Shown piece by piece: positions 1 to 9,075 of a stretch of DNA of 64,000 nt. The notes under the pieces were generated by a model. The model did no database searches. It saw nothing but the letters and a program-made list of their open reading frames with translations, and had not been told where the DNA came from. The stretch covers positions 832,001 through 896,000 of the forward strand of contig NZ_WTYX01000001.1 in assembly GCF_009827395.1 (NCBI RefSeq), written 5' to 3'. This DNA is from Pontixanthobacter aquaemixtae. Its GTDB lineage: Bacteria; Pseudomonadota; Alphaproteobacteria; Sphingomonadales; Sphingomonadaceae. The translations under genes and the position numbers were made by a program. Each line of letters opens with the position of its first letter. Within the stretch, counting starts at the first letter, position 1.

Positions 1-1370
1 TGCTCTTCCCGTGTGACCGCGGTTGGCTGCCAATGGACGTTCTGCGCGCGCCGCAAGCTGAAATGTAGCATTCCTGCGCCAACCGTGCGATTGGAAATTT
101 TGTCGATCAGGATGAAACCGCCGAGCGCGCGATTTTCGCTGTAGGGTTCGAAAATCACCGGTTTGTCAGTGGTTACCTCGGCAACGCCGATCGCGTTGAG
201 ATCAAGCGTCTTTGCCGCCAGATGTTCCAACGTGTTGACATTGATTTCGTATTTCGGCTCCGCAATCGTTGCTGAAACTGTCTGGCTAGCCAGCTTCATC
301 TGGTAGGCACGCCCCGGAAGCATTGCTTCATCATCCAGCCAGACGATCGTGGCTTCAAACTGGTCGGACACTTCGGGTGGGGCATCCGCCGCCGCGATCA
401 CATCACCCCTTGAACAATCGACTTCATCGTCCAGACAAATGGTCACCGATTGACCTGCCTGTGCTTCGTCCAGGTCTCCGTCGAATGTGGTGATGGATTT
501 GACCGTGCTTGTCTTGCCCGATGGGAGAACCCGCACGGGATCGCCGGGTTTCACAGCCCCGGTAGCGATCAATCCGGAAAACCCGCGAAAGTCGAGATTC
601 GGGCGGTTCACCCACTGAACCGGCATGCTCAGCGGCAATTCGGCGTCATGTGCTGCATTGATCTCTACCGCTTCCAAATGGGCAACAAGCGGCGGCCCTT
701 TGTACCAGGGAGTGTTGGCCGAGGGAGCGGTGATATTATCGCCCTTGAAGCCGGAAATCGGCATGGCAGTAAAATCGGTAATCCCGATTTCATCGGCAAA
801 GGCAGCATAATCGGCAACAATGGTGTCGTATTTGTCCTGATCGTAATCGATCAGGTCCATCTTGTTCACTGCCAGCACAATGTTTCGAATGCCCAGCTTC
901 TGGCAAAGGAAGCTGTGCCGCCTGGTCTGGACGAGCACGCCCTTGCGCGCATCCACAAGGATTACCGCCAGATCAGCAGTGGACGCGCCAGTCACCATGT
1001 TGCGGGTATATTGTTCATGCCCCGGGCAATCCGCGACGATGAATTTGCGATTCTCTGTCGCGAAAAAGCGATAGGCTACGTCAATCGTGATACCTTGTTC
1101 ACGTTCAGCGGCCAGACCATCGACCAGCAACGCAAAGTCGATTTCCTGTCCCTGCGTTCCCACTTTCTTGCTGTCGGTTTCGAGTGCCGCCAACTGGTCC
1201 TCGAAAATCATCTTGGAATCGTAGAGCAGCCGGCCGATCAGCGTCGATTTGCCGTCATCCACACTTCCGCAAGTAATGAACCGCAGCATGGTCTTGTGCT
1301 GATGCTTTTCGAGATAAGCGTCGATATCCTCAGCAATGAGGTCTTCGGTTTTGTAAATTTCGCTCGACAT
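1..1370 (-). CDS. cysN: Sulfate adenylyltransferase subunit 1 (CysN or N-terminal part of CysNC), cut by window edge
   Basis: This is the GTPase subunit of ATP sulfurylase, which with CysD makes adenylyl sulfate from sulfate and ATP in cytosolic sulfate assimilation. About 456 codons are present and the frame is open to the left edge. The translation shows an EF-Tu-like G domain: P-loop GSVDDGKST at residues 35-43, DCPGH near 113 and NKMD near 167, then beta-barrel domains. The start ATG overlaps the cysD stop by one base (TGATG), so translation is probably coupled. The last visible residues, HWQPTAVTREE, are where many CysN proteins continue into a fused APS kinase (CysC). That fusion is likely in this group but lies outside the window. 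Confidence 0.95.
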   Translation of the reverse strand, partial: MSSEIYKTEDLIAEDIDAYLEKHQHKTMLRFITCGSVDDGKSTLIGRLLYDSKMIFEDQLAALETDSKKVGTQGQEIDFALLVDGLAAEREQGITIDVAYRFFATENRKFIVADCPGHEQYTRNMVTGASTADLAVILVDARKGVLVQTRRHSFLCQKLGIRNIVLAVNKMDLIDYDQDKYDTIVADYAAFADEIGITDFTAMPISGFKGDNITAPSANTPWYKGPPLVAHLEAVEINAAHDAELPLSMPVQWVNRPNLDFRGFSGLIATGAVKPGDPVRVLPSGKTSTVKSITTFDGDLDEAQAGQSVTICLDDEVDCSRGDVIAAADAPPEVSDQFEATIVWLDDEAMLPGRAYQMKLASQTVSATIAEPKYEINVNTLEHLAAKTLDLNAIGVAEVTTDKPVIFEPYSENRALGGFILIDKISNRTVGAGMLHFSLRRAQNVHWQPTAVTREE

Positions 1371-2284
1371 CAGAAGTAGCCCTCCTGCTTCTTCTTCTCC
1401 ATCGACGCGTCTCCCGAATCCTTGTCGATTACCCGCCCTTGCCGTTCAGAAGTTGTCGTCAAAAGCATTTCCTGAATAATTTCGGGCAGCGTCGCGGCTT
1501 CGCTCTCTACCGCTCCGGTAAGCGGGAAGCAGCCGAGTGTTCGGAAGCGGATGGACCGTTCGGTGATCTCGGGGCGGTGGCCCAGAACTTTCTCCAGACG
1601 GTCGATATCGTCCGCCATGAACAGCCCGCCTTCATACTCGAACGTTGGACGTTTGGCCGAATAATAGAGCGGGACAATCTCGATATTTTCGAGATGGATG
1701 TATTGCCAGATGTCGAGCTCGGTCCAATTCGACATCGGAAAAACGCGAATGCTCTCGCCCTTCTTTTTGCGAGCATTGTAGAGATTCCACAGCTCAGGCC
1801 GCTGGTTTTTGGGGTCCCAGCCATGGCTGGCGGTGCGGAAAGAGAACACGCGCTCTTTCGCCCGGCTTTTTTCTTCGTCGCGCCGCGCTCCCCCGAAAGC
1901 CGCATCGAAGCCGTATTTGTCCAATGCCTGCTTCAACCCCTGGGTCTTCCACATATCGGTATGGAGCGGACCGTGGTCGAAGGGATTTATTCCTGCTTCC
2001 TCCGCCTCAGGATTGCGGTGCACGAGAAGCTCCATTCCCGCATCCTTCGCGCTCTTTTCGCGCAGATCATACATCGCCTTGAATTTCCATGTCGTGTCGA
2101 CATGCAACAGCGGGAAGGGCGGCGGCGAAGGATCAAAAGCCTTCTTGGCAATGTGCAGCATCACCGCGCTGTCCTTGCCGATCGAATAGAGCATGACGGG
2201 CTTCTCGGCCTCGGCGACCACCTCGCGCATGATATGGATCGCTTCGGCTTCGAGCCTTTGCAAATGGGTCAGTGGCGCGTTCAT
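1370..2284 (-). CDS. cysD: Sulfate adenylyltransferase subunit 2 (CysD)
   Basis: This is the catalytic ATP-pyrophosphatase subunit of ATP sulfurylase, 304 aa, the normal size. It carries the PP-loop motif SIGKDSAVM at about residues 34-42 and the family signatures [16 protein letters not shown] and [15 protein letters not shown]. It forms a heterodimer with CysN, encoded immediately downstream with a one-base overlap. An AGAAGAAAG ribosome-binding stretch precedes the ATG. Only 31 bp separate it from the upstream dehydrogenase gene, so there is little room for the promoter usually expected in front of cysD. It is either co-transcribed with that catabolic operon or uses a promoter inside the upstream gene. 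Confidence 0.97.
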   Translation of the reverse strand: MNAPLTHLQRLEAEAIHIMREVVAEAEKPVMLYSIGKDSAVMLHIAKKAFDPSPPPFPLLHVDTTWKFKAMYDLREKSAKDAGMELLVHRNPEAEEAGINPFDHGPLHTDMWKTQGLKQALDKYGFDAAFGGARRDEEKSRAKERVFSFRTASHGWDPKNQRPELWNLYNARKKKGESIRVFPMSNWTELDIWQYIHLENIEIVPLYYSAKRPTFEYEGGLFMADDIDRLEKVLGHRPEITERSIRFRTLGCFPLTGAVESEAATLPEIIQEMLLTTTSERQGRVIDKDSGDASMEKKKQEGYF

Positions 2285-2315
2285 GCAGCTTGCTTTCTTC
2301 TGAATCGGTAGGGGG

Positions 2316-3317
2316 TCATGCGTTGAATTCGATCATGACCTTGGCTGATTGCGGATCGGCCGCGATTTCCAGGCCCTCGATTACTTCTTCGAACGGAAGG
2401 TGATGGCTGATAAGCGAAGCAATGGTGTCCTTGAGACGCGGCATCGCCGCAATCACTTGCGGAAATTCGTCGGGATATCCGACCGCTGTGGTGATCGTCA
2501 TTTCACTCGTCAGCATAGCTCCGGCGGGCAAATCTATCGGTTTCAGATAGGCCGCGGTGATAACATGGCGTGCATGTTTCTTCGCCATCGTAACAACGTC
2601 TGCGAGAATGGAGGGGGCACCAGCGGCGTCGATGTAGGCATCGGTATCAGCGCGCTCGCGATTGAAATATGTATGGCTCCCGTGGAGCTCCTTGATCCGT
2701 GCTTGCACATCTTCCGAACCCGGATTGATCGTTTTCGCGCCCAGCTGTCGCGCGCGCTCCAAGCGGCTTTCGGCCAGATCCAGTGCGATAACGTCGCACC
2801 CGCGATCAATCGCCCACATCACCATTCCCAGGCCAATAGGACCGCATCCGAAAATCGCGATCTTGTCACCTTTGCCGACTTCGGCGCGGTTGACGCCATG
2901 CAGCGCTACGGCAAGCGGCTCACACATCGCGGCGACATCAAAGGGAATATCCGCCGGGATCGGCAAAATACTGTCATTCAGCCGCGCATCGCGGACCAGC
3001 AGTTCCTCTGTAAATGCGCCTTCCGGCCCACCGCTCCCGATGAAGCTTGGCGTGTTCATCGGGTTGACGATCACCGGTTGACCAACCGAAAGTCCGTCAA
3101 CTTCCGATCCGACTTCCATGATCTCTCCCGAGCCTTCATGCCCCAACGGCGTTGGCTTGCCTGGCCCCGGAATTCCGCCATTCTTGATATAGGATAGATC
3201 GCTGCCGCAAATGCCGCAGGCTTTCATTTTGACGACGACATCCCTCGGCCCTGCTTCGGGGCGTTCATACTCATCAAGAGCCACGCTATTTACATCGTGA
3301 ATGTTCAGCAGTTTCAT
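2316..3317 (-). CDS. Zinc-dependent medium-chain alcohol dehydrogenase (MDR family)
   Basis: This is a cytosolic NAD(P)-dependent alcohol or polyol dehydrogenase of the MDR superfamily, 333 aa. Catalytic-zinc ligands are visible as Cys37 in CGICGSD and His60-Glu61 in GHEG, and the Rossmann motif GCGPIGLG follows. The four-cysteine structural-zinc lobe of classical ADHs is missing; that region reads [20 protein letters not shown]. The gene lies 18 bp downstream of the SDR gene on the same strand and 31 bp before cysD, so SDR-MDR probably form one operon at the edge of the catabolic island. The substrate cannot be deduced. Confidence 0.88.
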   Translation of the reverse strand: MKLLNIHDVNSVALDEYERPEAGPRDVVVKMKACGICGSDLSYIKNGGIPGPGKPTPLGHEGSGEIMEVGSEVDGLSVGQPVIVNPMNTPSFIGSGGPEGAFTEELLVRDARLNDSILPIPADIPFDVAAMCEPLAVALHGVNRAEVGKGDKIAIFGCGPIGLGMVMWAIDRGCDVIALDLAESRLERARQLGAKTINPGSEDVQARIKELHGSHTYFNRERADTDAYIDAAGAPSILADVVTMAKKHARHVITAAYLKPIDLPAGAMLTSEMTITTAVGYPDEFPQVIAAMPRLKDTIASLISHHLPFEEVIEGLEIAADPQSAKVMIEFNA

Positions 3318-3335
3318 TGCTTGTTCCCTTGGGGT

Positions 3336-4124
3336 TTAACCCGCGATCATATCGCCGCCGTCGATCGTCAGCGTTTGGCCTGTCATGAACGAAGATGCGT
3401 CGGACGCCAGGAAGGCACCGACGCCTTCAAAATCTTCGGGGTATCCAACCCGCCCGATCGGCATTTTGGGCCCGAACATTTCCGCCATTGCCTTTTCATT
3501 GGCCTCTCCGCCCATCATCGGCGTCATGATGAGCCCTGGCGCCACGACATTCGCGCGGATCTGATGCTTGCCAAATTCTGCCGCCATGCAGCGGATCACG
3601 CCGGCGACAGCACATTTGGAAGCAGCATAATTCTGCTTTCCCGGCAGGCCGCGGAACAGCGACAAGCTGCCGCAGCCGACGAGGCTGCCACCCGGCTCAC
3701 CGCCTTCGGCGCGGGCGACCATGTGGCGTGCACCTTCACGCAAAGTAATGAATGCGCCGTGCAGCGCGACATCCAGAAACTTGTGCCACGCATCGGTAGG
3801 CATGTCGAAAACAGAATTGAATCCCGGAGGCCCGCCGGAATTGGCAAAAACGCAATCGACCCTTCCGAAATCCGCGAGCAATTTGTCATAGCCCGCCAGA
3901 ATGTTTTCTTCAGAAGAAACGTCGACCACATATGTTTCGACGCGCTGCGCACCGGCATCGAGCAGGTCCTGCTTTGCCGCTGCGTTCTTTTCTTCGTTGC
4001 GCGCCCAGATGGCGAGCGATCCACCTTGTTTGGCGATACCTCTCGCGAAGCCAAGTCCGATGCCGCCATTACCACCGGTAACGAGAGCCACTTTGCCAAC
4101 ACAGTCAAATAGATCAGACGCCAT
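3336..4124 (-). CDS. Short-chain dehydrogenase/reductase (SDR)
   Basis: This is a classical SDR oxidoreductase, 262 aa. The cofactor motif TGGNGGIG is at residues 16-23, NSGG replaces the usual NAG around 95, Ser153 or Ser155 is the likely catalytic serine, and the YxxxK pair is Tyr166/Lys170. The C-terminus has the common ASFMTGQTLTIDGGDMI ending. It is probably co-transcribed with the MDR dehydrogenase 18 bp downstream, suggesting successive alcohol/ketone oxidations in the same pathway. It is divergent from the VOC gene at 4291 across a 166-bp intergenic region that probably holds both promoters. The substrate is unknown. Confidence 0.9.
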   Translation of the reverse strand: MASDLFDCVGKVALVTGGNGGIGLGFARGIAKQGGSLAIWARNEEKNAAAKQDLLDAGAQRVETYVVDVSSEENILAGYDKLLADFGRVDCVFANSGGPPGFNSVFDMPTDAWHKFLDVALHGAFITLREGARHMVARAEGGEPGGSLVGCGSLSLFRGLPGKQNYAASKCAVAGVIRCMAAEFGKHQIRANVVAPGLIMTPMMGGEANEKAMAEMFGPKMPIGRVGYPEDFEGVGAFLASDASSFMTGQTLTIDGGDMIAG

Positions 4125-4290
4125 TAAATCCTCCAGTTTGCGGACGTATCATGGCGCGCTGCACAGCCGCTGACTAGCCTTGGCTACATCGCGGTTGCGA
4201 TCACTGTTCCACAATCCGCCACGAGGCGGGACTTGACCGCCACGGCGATGCTAAATGGGCCGAAGTTTCGGCGCTAACCACGGAGTATTC

Positions 4291-4758
4291 ATGGCAATTG
4301 GACAGCACTATCAGAACGCCTACGTCACCCGCGATATCGCAGCCGGGGTCAAGCGCTTCCAGGATCATTGCGATCCGCGTCTGGTGATAGAAACCGAAGT
4401 CGAAGTGCCGCTATGGACACCGCAGGGCGATGGCACCGGCAAGCAGAAACTGGCCTTTATCTGGGTCGAAGATTTGAACTACGAGCTGATCCAGCCGGTA
4501 AGCGGCGATGTTCTGTCGCTCTATTCCGACGCTTTGCCCGACGACGACAGTCTCGTGTTCCATCATGTGTGTCACCGCGTCGATGATTGGGATGATCTTA
4601 TGCGATATATCGAGGCGCAGCCTTTTGAGGTGGTGCTTCGCGGCGGATCAGCCGAACATTTGCAATTCTGCTATATCGATACGCGCGATTGGTTGGGCCA
4701 TTACACCGAATATGTATGGGCTTCGCCAGAACGCTGGGCGCAATTGGGCGGTCGCTAG
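4291..4758 (+). CDS. VOC-superfamily (glyoxalase-like) protein
   Basis: A 155-aa protein with a vicinal-oxygen-chelate fold pattern: paired beta-alpha-beta-beta-beta modules, with acidic and His residues (FHHVCHRVDD, ending DWLGHYTEYVW) that could bind a metal. I chose the ATG at 4291 because a CGGAG ribosome-binding site sits 6 bases upstream; an in-frame ATG at 4255 would add 12 residues but has no such site. It may act as an isomerase, epimerase or dioxygenase-like enzyme in the island's pathway. Its 3' end overlaps the convergent gene at 4755-5117 by 4 bp. Confidence 0.75.
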   Translation: MAIGQHYQNAYVTRDIAAGVKRFQDHCDPRLVIETEVEVPLWTPQGDGTGKQKLAFIWVEDLNYELIQPVSGDVLSLYSDALPDDDSLVFHHVCHRVDDWDDLMRYIEAQPFEVVLRGGSAEHLQFCYIDTRDWLGHYTEYVWASPERWAQLGGR

Positions 4759-5117
4759 GGCAAGCTATCCGCATTCGTCGCACGATCAGCGGGTGCTCGC
4801 GTAAACCGCAAGCGCGGACGGGTGGCAGCGTGCTTTGCTTCGTCCGACCCTTGAACCTCCTCGGCATGGCCGACATGGGCATAGGCCAGCAAAAGCTGCA
4901 TCAAATTCTCGTCCGCGGCGTCGAAATTCGCCAAACCTTTTTCATCAAGCTGGTCCAAGGCCTGATTGGCCAATGGGGCAATCACCCGATGAAACGCGGC
5001 GCGCTGCTGTGCCGGAACGGTCGTGCGCAGATTGTCGCGCTGTGCAGCCGTGTTTGCTGACCAAATTGCAATAAACGGCTCAAGCGCTTCGAAACCCTTC
5101 GGGAGCTTCCGGCTCAT
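4755..5117 (-). CDS. Small conserved protein translationally coupled to the Rieske oxygenase
   Basis: A 120-aa soluble, mostly helical protein of unknown function; no catalytic motif was recognised. Its ATG overlaps the stop of the upstream Rieske oxygenase gene (ATGA, 4 bp), so it is very likely co-translated and functionally tied to that enzyme. Small helical proteins of similar pattern next to Rieske oxygenase genes are familiar to me from other proteobacteria, but I cannot verify homology here. The C-terminus is basic and low in complexity (TRPRLRFTRAPADRAT). Confidence 0.7.
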   Translation of the reverse strand: MSRKLPKGFEALEPFIAIWSANTAAQRDNLRTTVPAQQRAAFHRVIAPLANQALDQLDEKGLANFDAADENLMQLLLAYAHVGHAEEVQGSDEAKHAATRPRLRFTRAPADRATNADSLP

Positions 5118-6304
5118 GACCCGTTTCGCTCTGCTTGGTAGGCGTGCACCTTTTCTTCGACGACATTAAACAAATGCCGGCACAGCGATTCCTGCGTCTG
5201 CATGTGGATGTGCTCTAGCGCGCCGCTTGAGATTCCGCGCTGTCCGGCTTCGATCACGGCGGTGTCTTCGCAGTGAACATCGTGCGCGGTGACCATAATT
5301 GCCTCGCGGCCAAAACGCTCGCTCGCGCTGCCATCCTCATCGACCCAATAGAGGCGGATCACGCCCCGCGATTTCTCCGCGCTTATCGGATAGACCACAT
5401 GAACAAAGTTCTGGACCGGCGTGCCGAACATGAAGAAGCTGGGGAAGAGAGCAAAATATTTCCGCCCGGCATCGGTGTTCAGGAGGCCTTTTTCCATCGC
5501 TGCGGGGATCGTCCGGCCAAATCCAAGTTCCTGCACCGCTGGCGCGGAAGCATCGGGGTTGCTCCAGATGGTCTGGGTTCGATGGTCACCGTGAAAATCG
5601 ACTTCAGCGGGATAGCCGAACGGATTGTCTTTTCCGCAAGCCGCCCCGCCGCTGCGCGGATGAATAAACCGCAGGTGATAATTTTCCTGGAAGTTATCGT
5701 AAGTCAGCTTCCAGTTCGCATCGATTTCATAAACATATTCGCTGAATGTCGTGGCGCGGGCGACGGGCAACGACTCCATCTGGGTGACAAGGTCCCCCAA
5801 TTGGTCACTAAGAGCTTCGGGTTCCTTGGAAAAATTGACAAAGATCAGCCCGGCAATGACTTCAAGCGCCACCTGTTTGAGCGCGCAATCTTCTTTGGCG
5901 ACATGGAATTGCTCAAAGTCCGGAGCGGAAACCAGTTCACCGTCGGACCCAAACGTCCACATGTGATAGGGGCAAGAAAACCGGGTGCGCTTCCCCTGCG
6001 CCTCTTCAACCAGCTGTGTTCCCCGATGGGTGCAGACATTGTGAAACGCGCGAAGCTTTTCATCTTTGCCTCTGACGATCAGCAGCGACGCTTTCAGCAC
6101 CTCCAGTTCGCGGCGGATAAAGCTGCCTTTCTCCGGCACTTCGCAGATATGGCCGACGCACATCCAGCTACGCCGGAAAACGGCCTCGCGTTCCAGTTCG
6201 AACCAGTCAGCATCGTAATAGGGTTTCGCCGGAATGGGGCGCGTGCCCAAGAACGCGACACGTTCTTGCGAAACCTGCTCAAAGGCTTTGCTTTCAGCGT
6301 TCAT
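5114..6304 (-). CDS. Rieske non-heme iron oxygenase, alpha (catalytic) subunit
   Basis: The terminal oxygenase of a Rieske system, 396 aa, expected to hydroxylate or demethylate a substrate using O2 and electrons from a ferredoxin. The Rieske [2Fe-2S] ligands are Cys91-x-His93 (CTHRG) and Cys111-x2-His114 (CPYHMW). The mononuclear-iron motif is DNFQENYHLRFIHP at about 203-216, giving His210 and His215; a distal Asp in HCEDTAVIEAGQRG completes the facial triad. The active-site pattern resembles single-component-alpha enzymes rather than alpha3beta3 ring dioxygenases, and no beta subunit is nearby. A matching Rieske ferredoxin lies at 19325. It is probably transcribed with iclR upstream (82 bp) and the small protein downstream. 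Confidence 0.93.
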   Translation of the reverse strand: MNAESKAFEQVSQERVAFLGTRPIPAKPYYDADWFELEREAVFRRSWMCVGHICEVPEKGSFIRRELEVLKASLLIVRGKDEKLRAFHNVCTHRGTQLVEEAQGKRTRFSCPYHMWTFGSDGELVSAPDFEQFHVAKEDCALKQVALEVIAGLIFVNFSKEPEALSDQLGDLVTQMESLPVARATTFSEYVYEIDANWKLTYDNFQENYHLRFIHPRSGGAACGKDNPFGYPAEVDFHGDHRTQTIWSNPDASAPAVQELGFGRTIPAAMEKGLLNTDAGRKYFALFPSFFMFGTPVQNFVHVVYPISAEKSRGVIRLYWVDEDGSASERFGREAIMVTAHDVHCEDTAVIEAGQRGISSGALEHIHMQTQESLCRHLFNVVEEKVHAYQAERNGS

Positions 6305-6386
6305 CGATCTGCTCCGACCTTGTGAAGGCCAATTTCGGCTGGTTCAAACAGAGCCGGTAAAGTGCCAAGTCCGATTGGCGCGTTTT

Positions 6387-7184
6387 CTACGCAGCTGCCG
6401 AGAAAATCTCGCCTTCGTCATAAGTGCTGGTTTCGCACTCACGCACTGCATCGCGGAGCATTGCAATGAACTCCTCCGGATTGGCGCTTTCGCCCGGCTC
6501 GTAAACAAGGCCGAGTGCGAGCGGACGTGTCTCCCCATTGCCGGGGATCAAGACCGCGCAGCAATCGGCGATAGAGCCGTAACCCATCCGGCCAATTGCA
6601 AAACCGCAATCGCGGGCGCGTTCGACTTTTTCGACCATCTCCCGATAGTCGAATTTGTTCTCATCGCTCGCTTCTGCATTGAGGCGGCGGATCATCCCTT
6701 CGCGGCGGCTCTTTTCGATAGTGGAAAGGAGCAAAAGGCCGGCAGCGGTATTTGTCAGGTGTTCCTGCATACCGCCAAAGATGCCTTTGGGATTGCTCGA
6801 TTTGAGCGGTGGCTCGCCATTGTGCCAGCAGAAGATTTGGCTTTCGAGACCGACGACACCAAAGATACCGACCGAGACGTGTGTTTGTTCAGCCAGCCGG
6901 TCAACCAACCGGTTGAGGCGTCCATCACGAACGAAATCGGGCTGTGCAAGAGAGCCCAAAATCGCGGCGCGCGGCGTCAGTGTGTAGGAACGGGTTTCCA
7001 GATCTTTGTAGAGTAGGCCGAGTTCAACAAGGCTGGAAAGCAGCTCGGAAGTGCTCGACTGCGGCCGACCGTAACGACGGACAATGTCCATGACGGTTGC
7101 GGTTTGGTGCTCGTGGTCAAAGTAATCGAGGACCTCGACGACTCGCTTGGCGATTTTTGCCTTGTTTGACTGTGTTGCCGGCAT
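6387..7184 (-). CDS. IclR-family transcriptional regulator
   Basis: A 265-aa IclR-type regulator: an N-terminal winged helix-turn-helix (about residues 8-70, RRYGRPQSSTSELLSSLVELG) and a C-terminal effector-binding domain. I prefer the ATG at 7184 because a GGGAGAG ribosome-binding site lies just upstream; an ATG five codons earlier (7199) contains that site within its own coding sequence. It lies upstream of the Rieske oxygenase on the same strand and is divergent from the MFS exporter, so it most likely controls the island from the 7185-7367 region. Effector unknown. Confidence 0.9.
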   Translation of the reverse strand: MPATQSNKAKIAKRVVEVLDYFDHEHQTATVMDIVRRYGRPQSSTSELLSSLVELGLLYKDLETRSYTLTPRAAILGSLAQPDFVRDGRLNRLVDRLAEQTHVSVGIFGVVGLESQIFCWHNGEPPLKSSNPKGIFGGMQEHLTNTAAGLLLLSTIEKSRREGMIRRLNAEASDENKFDYREMVEKVERARDCGFAIGRMGYGSIADCCAVLIPGNGETRPLALGLVYEPGESANPEEFIAMLRDAVRECETSTYDEGEIFSAAA

Positions 7185-7367
7185 CCGAATCTCTCCCATT
7201 CGTTTTATCTAATGAACAGGAGTGTTGACTAAACCTTCCGTACCGTCAAGAAAAAAATGAGACCCTCTCGTTTTTGTGTCGCTCGGGCGATATAGAGGCC
7301 GGAAACTTCGAAGGGAATCGAGTGTCTTAGGCATTCATGCTTCGAAGATGTTGGACACAAATATTCG

Positions 7368-9026
7368 GTGAAGCTTTTGCGAATCCCACTTTTCAAGCCG
7401 CTGGCACCCCTGGGCGAAACCTTGTTCCGCCGGGTCTGGAGCGCGAGTGTACTGAGCAATCTCGGTCAACTGATTCTGGGTGTCGGGGCTGCATGGGAGA
7501 TGACCCGGCTTACCGATTCGCCAGCGATGGTTGCCTTGGTACAAACCGCGCTCATGCTACCGCTGATGCTGGCTTCTGTTCCTGCTGGCGCGCTTGCCGA
7601 CATGTTCGACCGCCGCAAGGTTGCAATTGCCGGATTGGTGGTTGCCGGTGTGTTTGCGACATTGCATGCCGTCCTCGCCTATTCCGGCCTTCTTTCACCT
7701 TGGACGATCCTGGCATTCTGCTTTCTGATTGGCAGCGGGGTTTCGCTCTACAGCCCGGCATGGCAGGCTTCGATCAGCGAACAGGTCAGCCCGGATAATC
7801 TCCCCGCGGCGATCGCGCTCGGTTCGATCAGCTATAATCTGGCACGCAGCTTCGGCCCGGCTTTGGGCGGACTGATCGTGCTTGCCTTTGGCGCGCAGGC
7901 TGCGTTCGCGGTGAACGCAATCTTTTATTTGCCACTCCTTTTCGCCTTTCTGCTTTGGCGCAGACAAGCGATCATTCCGCGATTACCGCCAGAGGGAGTT
8001 GGCCGGGCAATGGTCTCCGGCGCGCGGTATGTTTCGCATTCGCCCTTGCTCAGAAAGATTGTGGTGAGGTGCGCTGCTTTCGGTTTTGCAGGGGCGACCG
8101 CAGCGGCGCTGGCCCCGCTGATTGCGCGCGATATGCTGAACGGCGATGCCTCGACCTATGGAGTGCTCTTGGGTGCAAGCGGGGCAGGGGCGGTTGTGGG
8201 GGCGCTGATGGTTTCCTGGGCGCGCAGCAGATGGAAGACCGATATAGTCACCTCGGCAATGATGCTGGTGACCGCCGCGGCCCTTATGATCGCGGCGACC
8301 AGTCAGAACCTGTTCCTGACCTGTGTTGCAATGTTCGCCATTGGCACTGCCAATATGTTGGTCATTGCGCTGTATAATGTGACAGTGCAACTGGCCGCCC
8401 CGCGCTGGGTTCTCGCCCGGGCGTTGTCACTTTTTGGCGCCAGTATGACCGGCGGCATTGCCGTTGGCGCGTGGGCATGGGGCGTGCTGGCGAACGAGAC
8501 TTCGGTGACCACCGCGGTCGTAGCCTCCGGCGTGATGATGGCAATATTGCCGCTAATATCCTGGTTGCTGCCGATAGAAGAGAAATCGAACGACACAGCT
8601 GAGACGGTTTCGATCGGATTTGAACCGGATATTGCGCTGCCTATCACGCTACGGTCCGGACCGGTCGTCATCGAAATTGACTATCGTGTCGATCCCGATG
8701 ACGCCCGCGAGTTTTACGACGCGGCGCTGAAGTTACGGCCGTTGCGCTTGCGCAATGGCGGATATGACTGGTCGCTGTCTCGTGACATTGCCGATCCCGG
8801 CCTTTGGACTGAACGATATTCGTGTCCGACCTGGGCCGACTATCTGCGTATCAGAGACCGCCACACCGCAGCAGACGTTGCCGGGCAGCAAGACGTATCG
8901 GTTTTTCTGGTGAAAGACTGTCCCCCCATCGTCCGCCGGAAGCTGGACCGGCCTTTCGGATCGGTAAGGTGGAAGCATGACAGCGTCGATCCGAAGAAAG
9001 ATCGACAAATGACAATTGCGCCCTGA
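7368..9026 (+). CDS. MFS transporter (MFS_3/EntS-like) with soluble C-terminal domain
   Basis: A 552-aa inner-membrane transporter. The first ~410 residues form about 10-12 hydrophobic helices with the MFS loop motif GALADMFDRRKVA after helix 2, like the EntS-type drug or siderophore exporters. Residues ~430-552 are soluble, beginning PDIALPITLRSGPVVIEIDYRV, and resemble an ABM/NIPSNAP-like alpha-beta barrel extension seen in some MFS_3 proteins. The start is a GTG at 7368 with no strong ribosome-binding site, so it is less certain. It is divergent from iclR and followed by two plus-strand genes of the island; it may export a pathway intermediate or import the substrate. Confidence 0.88.
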   Translation: MKLLRIPLFKPLAPLGETLFRRVWSASVLSNLGQLILGVGAAWEMTRLTDSPAMVALVQTALMLPLMLASVPAGALADMFDRRKVAIAGLVVAGVFATLHAVLAYSGLLSPWTILAFCFLIGSGVSLYSPAWQASISEQVSPDNLPAAIALGSISYNLARSFGPALGGLIVLAFGAQAAFAVNAIFYLPLLFAFLLWRRQAIIPRLPPEGVGRAMVSGARYVSHSPLLRKIVVRCAAFGFAGATAAALAPLIARDMLNGDASTYGVLLGASGAGAVVGALMVSWARSRWKTDIVTSAMMLVTAAALMIAATSQNLFLTCVAMFAIGTANMLVIALYNVTVQLAAPRWVLARALSLFGASMTGGIAVGAWAWGVLANETSVTTAVVASGVMMAILPLISWLLPIEEKSNDTAETVSIGFEPDIALPITLRSGPVVIEIDYRVDPDDAREFYDAALKLRPLRLRNGGYDWSLSRDIADPGLWTERYSCPTWADYLRIRDRHTAADVAGQQDVSVFLVKDCPPIVRRKLDRPFGSVRWKHDSVDPKKDRQMTIAP

Positions 9027-9075
9027 TCAAAAAAGCAGCCGATTTTTTTAAGCGTATTAGCGTGGAGATTTGAGC

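Noticed and set aside
450-1379. 309-codon plus-strand frame opposite cysN
   Set aside because: The minus strand encodes CysN with clear GTPase motifs.
9030-9052. A/T-run hairpin (AAAAAA...TTTTTTT) after the MFS gene as terminator
   Set aside because: The stem is only A-T pairs with no GC core.
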